This document shows, in pieces, positions 8,743-18,003 of a stretch of 64,000 bases of DNA. Source of the stretch: CAZUGO01 sp964619935 (lineage in GTDB: Bacteria; Planctomycetota; Phycisphaerae; UBA1845; CAIVHJ01). Where the stretch lies: the NCBI GenBank assembly GCA_964619935.1, contig CAZUGO010000049.1:1-64000 (forward strand), in the 5' to 3' direction. The position numbers were made by a program, and so were the translations under genes. The notes below the pieces were generated by a model. It was not told where the DNA came from, did not search any database, and saw nothing but the letters and a program-made list of their open reading frames with translations. Numbering within the stretch: position 1 is the stretch's first letter; every line of letters begins with the position of its first letter.

Positions 8743-9672
8743 CTACAGCCGGATCTCGTCCAGTTGACTGCCGTTGAGCAGCAGTCGCACCGGCTTGGCG
8801 GTCCGCGGAATGACGATGAGGTTGGCATCGATCGAGCCCAGGTCGAACCCGCAATCTTCCCGCGGCTGCAGCACGGCGTGGAGTTCCACCGCCAGCAGCG
8901 ATTCGACGGCCTCGGCCACCAGGAACTCCTGGCAGGGGGCCCGGATGATGATGACGGCCACCGCGATCTCGGCGGCAAAGTCGATGCTCTGGCTGCCGTC
9001 CTGCAGCAGGATGCCGTTTAGATCCCCCTGGGTCCGAACCACCACAAAATCGCCGTTCTTGCCCAGAATCTGCTCGCTGGCCACAAACGGCAGCACCCGC
9101 AGGACGGGCACCGCGGCGGTTGCAAAGACCGCATCGACGGTTGTGGAGGCGTCGTCCGCGGTTTCCGAGGGCGGGCCGTCGCGCAGCGCTTCCAGCAGCC
9201 CCATGACCTCGAACCCGTTGCCGACATACACCGGCTGGCAGAAATCGCCCGAGACGGTCAGCCCATCCCAGGAATAGGTGTCGGCACTGCACAGCGTGAT
9301 GTTGCCGGCGGCGCAGAGCACGTCGGGCGCGTTGGCGATGTGCTGGAACAATTGGTCGATCCGGCGATTCTCGCTGTCGACCAGCACCCGGGTCTGGAGG
9401 TCGCTCGCGACCAGGCAGTGATCCTCGGGATCCACCAGGGTGCAGTCGCTGCCGTCGCCCGCGACGATCAACGTCGTGTAATCGAGCACCCGGTTGCCGG
9501 CCTGGGAGCGCATGCGGGCGCTGATCAGATCGCCCGATTCAAAGCACGTTCCGATGTCGATGGTGCGCGAAAATACGAACTCGTTGAACTGGGACACGTC
9601 GATCGACTGCCCGCCGTCGGGACCGCACCCGACCCCCGCCGCCGCCATGATGATCAGTGCCCGTCGCGCCAT
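8743..9672 (-). CDS. Probable lipoprotein of unknown function
   Basis: 309 residues from ATG 9672 (AGGA upstream; an in-frame GTG at 9690 adds six residues). The N-terminus, MARRALIIMAAAGVGCGPDG, is a short signal with a Cys at residue 16, although the lipobox is not canonical (GVGC). The rest contains several Cys residues and alternating hydrophobic strands, with no domain I recognise. Convergent with yhhQ. Confidence 0.6.
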   Translation of the reverse strand: MARRALIIMAAAGVGCGPDGGQSIDVSQFNEFVFSRTIDIGTCFESGDLISARMRSQAGNRVLDYTTLIVAGDGSDCTLVDPEDHCLVASDLQTRVLVDSENRRIDQLFQHIANAPDVLCAAGNITLCSADTYSWDGLTVSGDFCQPVYVGNGFEVMGLLEALRDGPPSETADDASTTVDAVFATAAVPVLRVLPFVASEQILGKNGDFVVVRTQGDLNGILLQDGSQSIDFAAEIAVAVIIIRAPCQEFLVAEAVESLLAVELHAVLQPREDCGFDLGSIDANLIVIPRTAKPVRLLLNGSQLDEIRL

Positions 9673-9775
9673 CGACCGGTTCCTGTCCACTTGCTGCCCG
9701 CGGCTGCTGCCGGCGGATCTTGTGTATGTGTCGTCGCAAGGGGGTCAGGATCTTGAAACGAACCCGGCCGGTGGT

Positions 9776-10075
9776 TCACGACTCCGCGGCGCTGCCGGCC
9801 GGCTCCGGCTCCAGGATGACGAACGGCTCCTCGCAGACCGGGCAATCGACACTCTCGCCGACCCAGGACAGGTTCTCCAGCCCGCCGTGAAAGCCGCAGT
9901 GGGGGCAGGCCACGACCAGGTCGGGTTCTCGAGGCGGCGGGATCGGCACCTGGTAGCGCTGGCTCGGGACCACGGTCACGGTGGGGTCGGCAGGCCGCTG
10001 CCGACCGCGGCGACGCCAGACCACGCAGCCGACGGCAATTGCCACAACGCCGATAGACCATCCCGTGATGAACAT
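9776..10075 (-). CDS. Small membrane protein with C-terminal zinc ribbon
   Basis: 99 residues: one N-terminal membrane helix (residues 2-20), a basic RRRGRQR stop-transfer sequence, a Pro-rich linker, then CPHCGF...CPVCEE, a CxxC-x(20)-CxxC zinc ribbon. Function unknown. It lies 103 bases upstream of the lipoprotein gene on the same strand and could be co-transcribed with it. Confidence 0.6.
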   Translation of the reverse strand: MFITGWSIGVVAIAVGCVVWRRRGRQRPADPTVTVVPSQRYQVPIPPPREPDLVVACPHCGFHGGLENLSWVGESVDCPVCEEPFVILEPEPAGSAAES

Positions 10076-10277
10076 GCGCGATCCCGACTTGCTGGTGGTG
10101 CGCCCGGCCGCGAGCCGGCTGGGGCGTGCCGGCGGTCAAACCGACTTTCCTATCATCGGCCGTCGCTTCGCCCGGCTTCCATCGAATTGCGCCATTATCG
10201 CCCTGGCATTCCCCGGACCCCGGGCGGCCGGTGCCGTGGTTGCTCAAAAGGCTGCGGCCGGGTCATAATGGGCGACC

Positions 10278-10913
10278 ATGCCTCTAACCCGGTTGGGATT
10301 GCTGGGCGGGACCTTCGACCCGATTCACGTCGGGCACCTCATCCTGGGCCGGTTTGTGCTGGAGCGCTTGGCCCTGGAGCGAGTGGTGTTCGTGCCGTCG
10401 GCCCATCCGCCGCACAAGGCCACCGGCGACTGCACTGCCTTCGACCACCGTCTGGCCATGGTCCGCTTGGCCACCGCGGGCGACGGAGGGTTCGAGTGCG
10501 ATCCCTGTGAGCGTCAGCGCGCCGGACCCAGCTACACCGTGGACACCGTGGCTGAATTTCGCCGGCGGCTGGGCCCGCAGGCGGAACTCTTTTGGATCCT
10601 GGGGGCCGACCTCCTGGCCGACCTGCACACCTGGCACCGCCTTCGCGCGCTGGTCGAGTCTTGCACACTGGTGACCCTTCGGCGCGGGGGCAGCGACGTG
10701 GGCACGCTCGATCATCTGCGGCACTTGCTCGACGTCACCCAGATCGAACACATCCGCCGCGGGATTCTACAAGCCCCCTGCTTGGATATTTCATCGAGTG
10801 ACCTCCGCGGGCGGGTGGCCCGCGGGCTAACCATTCGGAACCTGGTGCCCGATGCGGTTCGCCAGTACATCGCCGATCACCGACTGTACCAGGGCCACCC
10901 CAGCGCGACGTGA
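10278..10913 (+). CDS. nadD: Nicotinate-nucleotide adenylyltransferase
   Basis: 211 residues, the normal length for NadD. The N-terminal GGTFDPIHVGHL contains the nucleotidyltransferase HxGH motif, and the C-terminal SSSDLRGRVARG matches the SSTxIR nucleotide-binding motif. NadD makes nicotinate adenine dinucleotide from nicotinate mononucleotide and ATP in NAD biosynthesis. The start ATG lies 202 bases from the divergent small zinc-ribbon gene. Confidence 0.93.
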   Translation: MPLTRLGLLGGTFDPIHVGHLILGRFVLERLALERVVFVPSAHPPHKATGDCTAFDHRLAMVRLATAGDGGFECDPCERQRAGPSYTVDTVAEFRRRLGPQAELFWILGADLLADLHTWHRLRALVESCTLVTLRRGGSDVGTLDHLRHLLDVTQIEHIRRGILQAPCLDISSSDLRGRVARGLTIRNLVPDAVRQYIADHRLYQGHPSAT

Positions 10914-11261
10914 AGCCTGGCGCACACGACCGCGGTTTGGTTAGAGCGCGTTAATTTCGCAACGGCGGCGAGGCACTGCGGTCCCGGTCCCCCGCACGGT
11001 TGAACCACGACTTTATGATCGGTCGCTCTTCTGTTACGGCGGGCCCGATGACGGTGCGGCGGGCGGTTGCTCCGCGGGCCAGCCGGTGATTGGGGACTTG
11101 TGAAATACGTCGTCGTCGGATAAATATGGAACCGGCACTTGCTTGTCGGGCAGCGCGATCATCGGATATGGGTTGTCTTGATGAGCCACTTCCACCGAAT
11201 CGGACTTGGTTGATTTGCGGTCAGCAAGAATGCGCCGTGTCCTTTTGGAAAGGGTTGTTCC
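10914..11261. other. Intergenic region, no gene seen
   Basis: 348 bases between nadD and the first FG-GAP protein. No convincing reading frame, tRNA or hairpin terminator. A weak TTGTGA / GATAAATA pair near 11098-11128 could be a promoter for the downstream secreted protein, but the match is poor. Confidence 0.4.
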
Positions 11262-12974
11262 ATGGAATTGAGTCGATTTCAGCCACGCTGGCGGTGGGTC
11301 CTGGCGACGGTTTGGACGGTCGGGTGCGTTGCTCCGACCGCGCTGGCGCAGCAGTTCGTAGAGCAGAATGCCACCCGGTTTCCGGTCCAGCCGGCGACTG
11401 ATTACACCAACCAGGCAACCGTTGGCGATCTGGACGGCGATGGCGATCTGGACATCGTCTGGGCCAACGGGTGCTGCTTCAACGCTGAGGGTGCCACCTC
11501 CCCGATGCGGATCTACATCAACGACGGCAATGGCTTTTTCACCGATGAGACCGACGCTCGTGCCGACAACGCCAACGGGTGGTTCCGCGGAGTCGAGTTG
11601 GGTGATGCCGACAACGACGGCGATCTGGACATCGTCCTGGCTCAGGATTTCAACAAGCGGCCGAACCTGCTGATCAATGACGGTGCCGGCGTGTTCCAGG
11701 TCGAGGGTCCGGCCCGGCTGCCCGGCACGCCGCTGAGCAGCTCCCGCGGCCAGTTCGGGGATGTGGATAACGACGGCGACCTGGACCTGTTCTTCACCAG
11801 CGGGACCAGCAGTCGGTTCAGCTGCGGCCAGTATCGCGTGTACCTCAACAACGGGCTGGGGTTCTACACTGACGCCACGGCCACCAACTTCCCGGCCGGC
11901 GCCGTCTGCAACAATATGGATTGCATTTTCGGTGACATCGACGGCGACTTCGACATCGACATTCGGACGGCCAGTACCGGCAGCAACAACAGCCGGCTGT
12001 ACCGCAACGATGGCACCGGCGTGTTTCAGACCATTGCATCACCGTCCGATTCCAGCTGCTATTCGTACGATTTTGGCGACATCGACGGCGACGGCGATCT
12101 GGATCTCCTGGGTGCCAACGGCGGCACGGGTACCACCGAGATCCTGCTGGCGAATAACGGCAACGGCGGATACACGAACGTCAGCGGTCAAATCGCCGGC
12201 AACCCCTCGCTGGACGACAATGACACCAAGTTCTTCGATTACGACAACGACGGTGACCTGGACTACGTCATCGCCCGGCTGGGCGGTCCGGATCGAATCT
12301 ATCAGAACAACGGCGCTGGATTCTTCTCGGTGACGGCGGGCGTGATCCAGTCGGTGAGCGAATCCAGCCTGGACGTGGTCGTGGCCGACTTCAACGGCGA
12401 CGGGGCCTATGACATCATCACGGCCTCGGGCGAGTCGCTGTTGCCGTATACCAACCTGATTTACATCAACAACGGTCCGGCGGACACCATCGCGCCGAAC
12501 ATCATCAGCACCGAGCAACTCGATGACACCAAGGACGACCTCGGTCCGTACGTGGTCCGGACCGCGGTTCTGGACCACATGACCAGCGACCGCAACTTCT
12601 TCGACAAGGGCATTTTTCTGAACTACACGGTTGACGACGGGCCGGTCCAGCAAGCGACGATGCGCTACAGCGGCGGCCAGATCTACCGCGGCGAGATCCC
12701 CGGCCAACCGTTCGGCTCGGCCATCGATTACTGGATCACGGCCAACGACTGGAACAACAACATGGCCACCGGCCCGACGCTGTCGTTTAATGTCCTGGGC
12801 GAGGTCATCTGTTTGCCGGACTTCAACGGCGACATGAACGTGGACGCCGCCGACCTGGCGTTGCTGCTTGGCAACTGGGGTGCGTGCGCCGGCTGTCCGG
12901 AAGACATCGACGGCAGCGGGACGGTGGATGCCGCCGACCTGGCGCTGCTGTTGGGTGGCTGGGGGCCGTGCTAG
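11262..12974 (+). CDS. Secreted FG-GAP/VCBS-repeat protein with C-terminal dockerin-like domain
   Basis: 570 residues. A signal peptide (about 1-29, ending ALAQ) is followed by at least seven calcium-loop repeats of the type DLDGDGDLDIVWAN, DADNDGDLDIVLA and DIDGDGDLDLLGAN, which build an FG-GAP beta-propeller. The C-terminal 55 residues carry two dockerin-like loops, DFNGDMNVDAADLALLLGNW and DIDGSGTVDAADLALLLGGW, and the protein ends in WGPC. Exported; likely calcium-binding and adhesive or structural. First of a five-gene run of secreted proteins on this strand. GGAAAGGG upstream is the ribosome site. Confidence 0.85.
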   Translation: MELSRFQPRWRWVLATVWTVGCVAPTALAQQFVEQNATRFPVQPATDYTNQATVGDLDGDGDLDIVWANGCCFNAEGATSPMRIYINDGNGFFTDETDARADNANGWFRGVELGDADNDGDLDIVLAQDFNKRPNLLINDGAGVFQVEGPARLPGTPLSSSRGQFGDVDNDGDLDLFFTSGTSSRFSCGQYRVYLNNGLGFYTDATATNFPAGAVCNNMDCIFGDIDGDFDIDIRTASTGSNNSRLYRNDGTGVFQTIASPSDSSCYSYDFGDIDGDGDLDLLGANGGTGTTEILLANNGNGGYTNVSGQIAGNPSLDDNDTKFFDYDNDGDLDYVIARLGGPDRIYQNNGAGFFSVTAGVIQSVSESSLDVVVADFNGDGAYDIITASGESLLPYTNLIYINNGPADTIAPNIISTEQLDDTKDDLGPYVVRTAVLDHMTSDRNFFDKGIFLNYTVDDGPVQQATMRYSGGQIYRGEIPGQPFGSAIDYWITANDWNNNMATGPTLSFNVLGEVICLPDFNGDMNVDAADLALLLGNWGACAGCPEDIDGSGTVDAADLALLLGGWGPC

Positions 12975-13007
12975 CCCCACGCACGCGGGTCAAGGACTGA
13001 GTTTCCC

Positions 13008-13046
13008 TCGGGGCCGGGCACCAACGCTCGGCCTCGGTTTTGTTTT
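13008..13046 (+). terminator. Rho-independent terminator
   Basis: A stem of about 12 bp with G-T pairs (GGGCCGGGC at 13011-13019 with GCTCGGCCT at 13026-13034, extended outward) and a 6-base loop is followed by TTTTGTTTT (13038-13046). It ends the transcript of the FG-GAP gene, 34 bases past its stop. Confidence 0.75.
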
Positions 13047-13223
13047 GTGGAACCGAGTGTCCCGCCAACCCGCTCGGCAGCACCGGCCATCCAGGAATTT
13101 AATCTTCGACCGCATTGACTTGCCAGTGGGGGGGTTCGATCCTCAAATAGTAGTGAACGTGTTTCCGGATCCCACCGGGTGATCGCACCCGGACTGCGGT
13201 CCTTGGATTGTGAGGTCCCACCG

Positions 13224-14555
13224 ATGCGCTGGCGTGTGCCCCGACGATTGATGTCGCTGCTGGTGTCGGTTGTGTTCGCGGCACCGGCGAGCGCCCAGTT
13301 CTTTGTGTTTGACCCGCTGGATGTCGGGTTTGATTTCGATCTGACCCCAACCTGCGTGGCGGCGGGCGACTTCAACGAGGACACCCTCGTCGACCTGGTG
13401 GCGACCGGCCGCAACCAGCTGGGCGTGGCCGTGGTTCTGCTGAACCAGGGAGCCGCCACCTTCGCACCCCCCAGCCAGATTGACCTCGACGATCACAGCG
13501 AGTGGGTCTCTGTGGGGCACTACGATGCCGACACCCATCTCGACCTGGCCATCGCCATGCGCGGCGGCAGCGGCGTCGTCCGGATTCTCAAGGGCCATGG
13601 TGACGGGACCTTCGCCCTGCCGGTGGACTATGCCGTGTCCCGCGGGCCGTTTCACCTGGCAGCCGCGGACTTCAGTGGTGACGGTCTGGTCGATCTTGCC
13701 GTGATCGAGAGCCTGGCGGAGTCGGTGTCCTTTCTGCTGAATACCGGCAACAACTCGTTTGTTGCCGGACCGCGGATCCACCTCGGACAACTGACCCGCG
13801 GCACGGCGATCGTGTTCTACATGACCGCGGCCGACTTCGACCTGAACAACCACCCGGACCTGGCCGTGGGGCTGAGTTCCGGCACGGTCGCGGTGCTCCT
13901 CAACAGCGGTGCCGCGACCTTCTCGCCGCCGCGGTTCTACCGGGCGGCCACCCCCACCGGCATTGCCTCGGGGGACCTGGATCAGGATGGCGATCCGGAT
14001 GTGGTCTATGCCGAACTCGATCCAGACCATTCCGGCTTCAAAGTGCTGCGCAATCAAGGCGGCGGGCTGTTCGGCGGGATCAGCAGTGTGACCGTGGGCG
14101 GCTGGCTGTGGTATGTCACCCTGGCGGACCTTAACGGTGACGACCTTCTGGACGGCGTGATCACCGATGCCTTTGGCGGACAGGTTTCGTTTCTGGCGAA
14201 CCACAGCAGCGGTCCGGGAAATCTGGCCATGGGGTTCGCCCAGCCGTTCAAGGTCGGCGGCTTTCCGCGGATGGTCCTGCCCGTCGATGTGGACAACGAC
14301 TGCGACACCGATCTGGTGGTTGCCAACATCGGGACGCACACCATCCACGTTCTGCGGAACCTCACGCCCCAGGAGCGCGGGTGCAATGCCCAAGCCGCCA
14401 GCGCTGCGGTGATGGGGTCGACTACCGTGCAGTCGGCCGGCCGGTCGGCCGCGCCGGGGGCACAGGGGGTGGCAGACCAGGATGGTGACGGAGTGCTGAC
14501 ACCGCGCGACACGGCCCTGTACCTGGGCCGCTGGCCACACGCGGCGGGACGCTGA
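13224..14555 (+). CDS. Secreted FG-GAP/VCBS-repeat protein
   Basis: 443 residues from ATG 13224, with GAGGT upstream; the frame stays open to 13179 but the signal peptide (RRLMSLLVSVVFAAPASAQ) begins at the chosen ATG. Seven FG-GAP calcium loops are visible (DFSGDGLVDLAVIE, DLDQDGDPDVVYAE, DLNGDDLLDGVITD, DVDNDCDTDLVVAN and others). The C-terminus has a single degenerate dockerin-type loop, DQDGDGVLTPRDTALYLGRW, and ends AAGR without the terminal Cys seen in its neighbours. Function unknown; secreted calcium-binding propeller. Confidence 0.8.
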   Translation: MRWRVPRRLMSLLVSVVFAAPASAQFFVFDPLDVGFDFDLTPTCVAAGDFNEDTLVDLVATGRNQLGVAVVLLNQGAATFAPPSQIDLDDHSEWVSVGHYDADTHLDLAIAMRGGSGVVRILKGHGDGTFALPVDYAVSRGPFHLAAADFSGDGLVDLAVIESLAESVSFLLNTGNNSFVAGPRIHLGQLTRGTAIVFYMTAADFDLNNHPDLAVGLSSGTVAVLLNSGAATFSPPRFYRAATPTGIASGDLDQDGDPDVVYAELDPDHSGFKVLRNQGGGLFGGISSVTVGGWLWYVTLADLNGDDLLDGVITDAFGGQVSFLANHSSGPGNLAMGFAQPFKVGGFPRMVLPVDVDNDCDTDLVVANIGTHTIHVLRNLTPQERGCNAQAASAAVMGSTTVQSAGRSAAPGAQGVADQDGDGVLTPRDTALYLGRWPHAAGR

Positions 14556-14596
14556 TGCCGGGCGATTGGGGACATCGAATCAAACAGGAGCCGCGC

Positions 14597-15850
14597 GTGA
14601 AACGAGCTTCGCCAATGCTGAGGTCATTCGCGCCGCTTCGGCGCCTGTGCTGGGGTGTGGTCGGGCTGATGCTCGCAACGCCGCCGATTCCCGCGCGGGG
14701 TGGGGCCGACCCGGCGTGCACGCCTGAGGCCGGACCGTGCTTCGTCGCCAATTTCACGCCGGGTTGCGAGGTCGAGGAGTGTTGCAACACGGTTTGCGCT
14801 CAGGACTCGTTCTGCTGCCTGGTGGAATGGGACGTTTCCTGTGCGACCATCGCCATCGATTCCTGCGACATTGGGCTGCTGTGTCCCGGCGAGGGCGATT
14901 GCTACGCGGGCCACGGTTCGGCGGGCTGCGCGGATGAGGACTGCTGTGCCGATGTCTGCGCGGAAATGCCCGATTGCTGCCTGCTGGAGTGGACCCAGGC
15001 CTGTGCCGACTTAGCCCTGGAAGAGTGCCCCTGCGGGGCGCCCCAGGCGGGTTCCTGTTTCGAGGCCCACGACGGACCCGGCTGCCTGGATGTACCCTGC
15101 TGCAGCACGGTGTGCGGGATCGATTCATTCTGTTGCTTCGAGGCCTGGGACAGCATTTGTGCCTTGGAGGCGGCCTACTGCGGCGCGGTGCCCTGCGAGC
15201 TGACCTGCCCCGCCGGCGCGGTCACCGAACCGGAGTACTGCCTGGCCTTGACCAACGAAGGCTGTAACGGCGGCCTCTCCGGCGGCGAGGATCCACCGCC
15301 GCTATTCACGCCGATCACCTGCGGCGACACGGTGTGCGGGTCGGCCTTCGCCCGGTTCACCCGCGACACCGACTGGTATGCAATCACGCTGACGGAGACC
15401 ACCGAGTTGACCTGGACCGTTACCGCGGAGTTTCCGGCGGCGTTCATGATCGTCGAAGGCACTTGCCAGACGTCGATCGCAGCGGTGGCCGAGGCCTTCA
15501 CCTCCGACTGCGGTACGGCCCAGGCGGTGCATTGCCTTGGCCCCGGAACGTACTACCTGTTTATCTCCACCGCCATTCCGCAGCGCACGTTGCGGGCCGG
15601 CGCGCCCTGCCCAATGTGCGCCGCGGACTTCAACGACGACGGCCTCATCAATGCGATCGATCTGGCCGCGCTGCTCGGTGCCTGGGGCGAACAGCCGGAG
15701 GACCACTTTGCGGACCTCAACGACGACGGTTTGGTCAACCCGGCCGATCTGGCCGCGCTGCTCGGAAGCTGGGGCGTGTGCCCCCAGCCGGCGTCGGCGC
15801 TGTGGGGCAACGACTACATTGCCACCGTGTCCTGCGGGCCGTGCCGCTGA
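14597..15850 (+). CDS. Secreted protein with three CC-repeats and dockerin-like end
   Basis: 417 residues from GTG 14597, chosen for CAGGAG at 14585-14590. After a signal peptide come three Cys-rich repeats of about 45 residues with pattern C-x-x-x-H/F-x-x-x-GC-x4-CC-x2-VC-x3-x2-CC-x3-W-x3-CA. A middle domain of roughly 150 residues resembles bacterial pre-peptidase-type beta-sandwich domains (TRDTDWYAITLTETTELTWT). Two dockerin-like loops follow (DFNDDGLINAIDLAALLGAW, DLNDDGLVNPADLAALLGSW). Unusually, about 25 residues (from PQPASALW to SCGPCR) follow the last loop, so the Cys is displaced from the usual position. Unknown function. Confidence 0.75.
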   Translation: MKRASPMLRSFAPLRRLCWGVVGLMLATPPIPARGGADPACTPEAGPCFVANFTPGCEVEECCNTVCAQDSFCCLVEWDVSCATIAIDSCDIGLLCPGEGDCYAGHGSAGCADEDCCADVCAEMPDCCLLEWTQACADLALEECPCGAPQAGSCFEAHDGPGCLDVPCCSTVCGIDSFCCFEAWDSICALEAAYCGAVPCELTCPAGAVTEPEYCLALTNEGCNGGLSGGEDPPPLFTPITCGDTVCGSAFARFTRDTDWYAITLTETTELTWTVTAEFPAAFMIVEGTCQTSIAAVAEAFTSDCGTAQAVHCLGPGTYYLFISTAIPQRTLRAGAPCPMCAADFNDDGLINAIDLAALLGAWGEQPEDHFADLNDDGLVNPADLAALLGSWGVCPQPASALWGNDYIATVSCGPCR

Positions 15851-16202
15851 TCCTTGCGTCCGCTCCAGGATGCGGTTTGCGCTCTTGAACCGCCTCCAGG
15901 TGCCGCCCGTTTGCCACCCCCGGCCGCACGGCCGATGCAGCGCAGCTCGCGCGGGCAGGTCACCCGCGGCCTTAAGCCGCCGATCAGGGCATATATTTGA
16001 AGTGTCTAATCCGTCACGGGGCGGTCGCCGGGAATCAGTTGACCGTTCGCGGTGCCATTCATTACGCTTGAGGGTGTCGGTGTTCGGCGGCCAGGCGCTG
16101 CTACCGGGGGCTCGTTGATCATCCGAATCATGTGCCGCGACTGCCGACCCTGCGCGGGGTACCGGCAGGGGCCAGCATCTCAAACCGCGTCGAGGAATCG
16201 CC
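15851..16202. other. Intergenic region, no gene seen
   Basis: 352 bases between two secreted-protein genes on the same strand. No supported reading frame or RNA gene. The AT-rich patch GCATATATTTGAAG (about 15989-16002) may belong to a promoter but no good -35 is visible. Confidence 0.35.
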
Positions 16203-17750
16203 ATGTTGCTCACATCGAAGTTGACCGCGTGCTGCCTGTGCGCGGCGTTGGCCGCTCAGGGTCTGGCTCAGCAGCCTGCAGAGGACCTGTCCGAGGAGCC
16301 GTCGCGCCTGGTGCCGCGGCTGGTGGAGTTGGATCGGATGATCAACCTTCGGGTCAGCACCTCGGGGCGGATTCTGGAGCACAGCACCGTGGAGCGTTTC
16401 GCCAGTGGCGGGCAGTGTCCGCAGCAGGTGTCCGCCCACACCGACGCGGATTTCACCGGCGGGTCGTTCGTCGTCCAGGCCGGCTTTGCGGAAAGCGAGA
16501 TTGCCGCGACATCCTATACGCTGGACCCCGGCGACTTTCCGCTGCGGGTCGACCTGATGGAGATGATCTTCGCGACCTCAGGTGCCATCGTGCAGACCAC
16601 CACCCAGTGGAGCGTGATGGTCTGGGAAGGCACGCCGGCCACCGGGAACCTGGTGGCACTGTTTTCTTCCGACGACAAGATTCTGCCGCCCATCGTCCTG
16701 CCGCCGGGAACCAGTGGCGTGAACGTGGCCGTGGCGGTCGATCCGGGCGATCCGGAACAGATCATTGTCAATGACAACGGCAGCAGCACGTTCTCGATCG
16801 GTTTTCGAATCGACGAGCACCACAACCAGACCTCCAATCCGTGCCTGGTGGGCCCGCCGTCCAACTCCAATGCCTTTCCGACCACCGACACCAGCGGCTT
16901 GGACAGTGCTGCCGGCAACTGGCTCTTTCAGGTCGACGGCGCGTTTTGCTTTTGTCCCGGCGCCGGCACCTGGAGTCCATTCGCGGGCCTGGGTCTGTGC
17001 ACGCCAAGTGGAGACTGGGTGATGCGGGCCACCTGGACCCCGTTTTTCTGCGAAGGCGCCAACGACGGAGCCTGCTGCTTGCCCAGCGGTGATTGCTTTG
17101 ATCTGAGTAGCGCTGAATGCAATGCCGCGGATGGGTTCTTTGTCGAAGAAGGCAGCACCTGCCCATTGGTGGCCTGCGAAAACCTGCCGGCGGCCTGCTG
17201 CTTCGAAGAAACCGGCGGTTGCCTGGATCTCGGCGAGGTGAATTGCTCGTCGGCGGCCGGCCTGTTCCAGGGGCTGGGAACGGAATGTGCCTCGACCGAC
17301 TGCTTCCCGCTGGGGGCCTGCTGCCTGCCGAACGGCTCCTGCCTTGAAAGTCTCAGCCCGGAGCAGTGCGACGGGGTCAGCGGTGCGTATCAGGGCAACG
17401 ACAGCACCTGTGCCGCCGCCAGTTGCCCGGATCCGACCGGAGGCTGCTGCTTTGGCAACGGCTTCTGCCTGGTGTTGGACGAAGCTGATTGTGGGCTGGC
17501 CGGCGCCACTTGGCAGGGTGCCTTGACCGATTGCGCCGACGGCGACGGCAGTGGCACGGCCGACGTCTGCGAGCAGGATCCGTTCCCGTGGGACCTGAAC
17601 GGTGACGATCAGGTCGATGCCGCGGACCTCGCGATCCTGCTGGGCGCCTGGGGCGACAACCCGGGCAGCCCGGCGGACTTCAATGGTGACGGCCAGGTCG
17701 ACGCGGCGGATCTCGCCCAACTGCTGGGCGCCTGGGGACCGAAGCCTTGA
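16203..17750 (+). CDS. Secreted GACC-repeat protein with two dockerin-like loops
   Basis: 515 residues with a signal peptide ending LAAQGLAQ. The N-terminal domain of about 250 residues is homologous to that of the next gene (shared SEIAATSYTLDPGDFPL-type and FSIGFRIDEHHNQT-type stretches). Then come four GACC repeats (pattern GACC-x3-G-x-C-x5-x-C-x8-x-G-x8-C-x4-C), then DLNGDDQVDAADLAILLGAW and DFNGDGQVDAADLAQLLGAW. It ends WGPKP, so it lacks the terminal Cys. GAGGAA lies before the ATG. Probably an extracellular disulphide-rich surface protein; substrate or partner unknown. Confidence 0.8.
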   Translation: MLLTSKLTACCLCAALAAQGLAQQPAEDLSEEPSRLVPRLVELDRMINLRVSTSGRILEHSTVERFASGGQCPQQVSAHTDADFTGGSFVVQAGFAESEIAATSYTLDPGDFPLRVDLMEMIFATSGAIVQTTTQWSVMVWEGTPATGNLVALFSSDDKILPPIVLPPGTSGVNVAVAVDPGDPEQIIVNDNGSSTFSIGFRIDEHHNQTSNPCLVGPPSNSNAFPTTDTSGLDSAAGNWLFQVDGAFCFCPGAGTWSPFAGLGLCTPSGDWVMRATWTPFFCEGANDGACCLPSGDCFDLSSAECNAADGFFVEEGSTCPLVACENLPAACCFEETGGCLDLGEVNCSSAAGLFQGLGTECASTDCFPLGACCLPNGSCLESLSPEQCDGVSGAYQGNDSTCAAASCPDPTGGCCFGNGFCLVLDEADCGLAGATWQGALTDCADGDGSGTADVCEQDPFPWDLNGDDQVDAADLAILLGAWGDNPGSPADFNGDGQVDAADLAQLLGAWGPKP

Positions 17751-17759
17751 CCGGCAGCG

Positions 17760-17787
17760 CGGCGCGGCATGCCATCGGACCGCGCCG
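17760..17787 (+). terminator. Stem-loop after GACC-repeat gene
   Basis: Perfect 8-bp arms CGGCGCGG (17760-17767) and CCGCGCCG (17780-17787) lie ten bases past the stop; only a short T-containing tail follows. Possible terminator. Confidence 0.45.
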
Positions 17788-18003
17788 GGACGCCCTTGTT
17801 CGGTGACGAATAATCGGGATAGAGAATATCCGAGTACCCGATAACCAGGCCGGTCGGTCCGTGCGGGTGTGGACTGGACACCGACGGATTGGCTATGATT
17901 GAAAGGTGACGGACCGGCCATTGCTTCCACAAATGGTCGTTGAAGGGGTTCGTCCACCACCTACTTATCCATCCGAAAGTACCGCCAGAGGAGGCGCCGA
18001 GAG

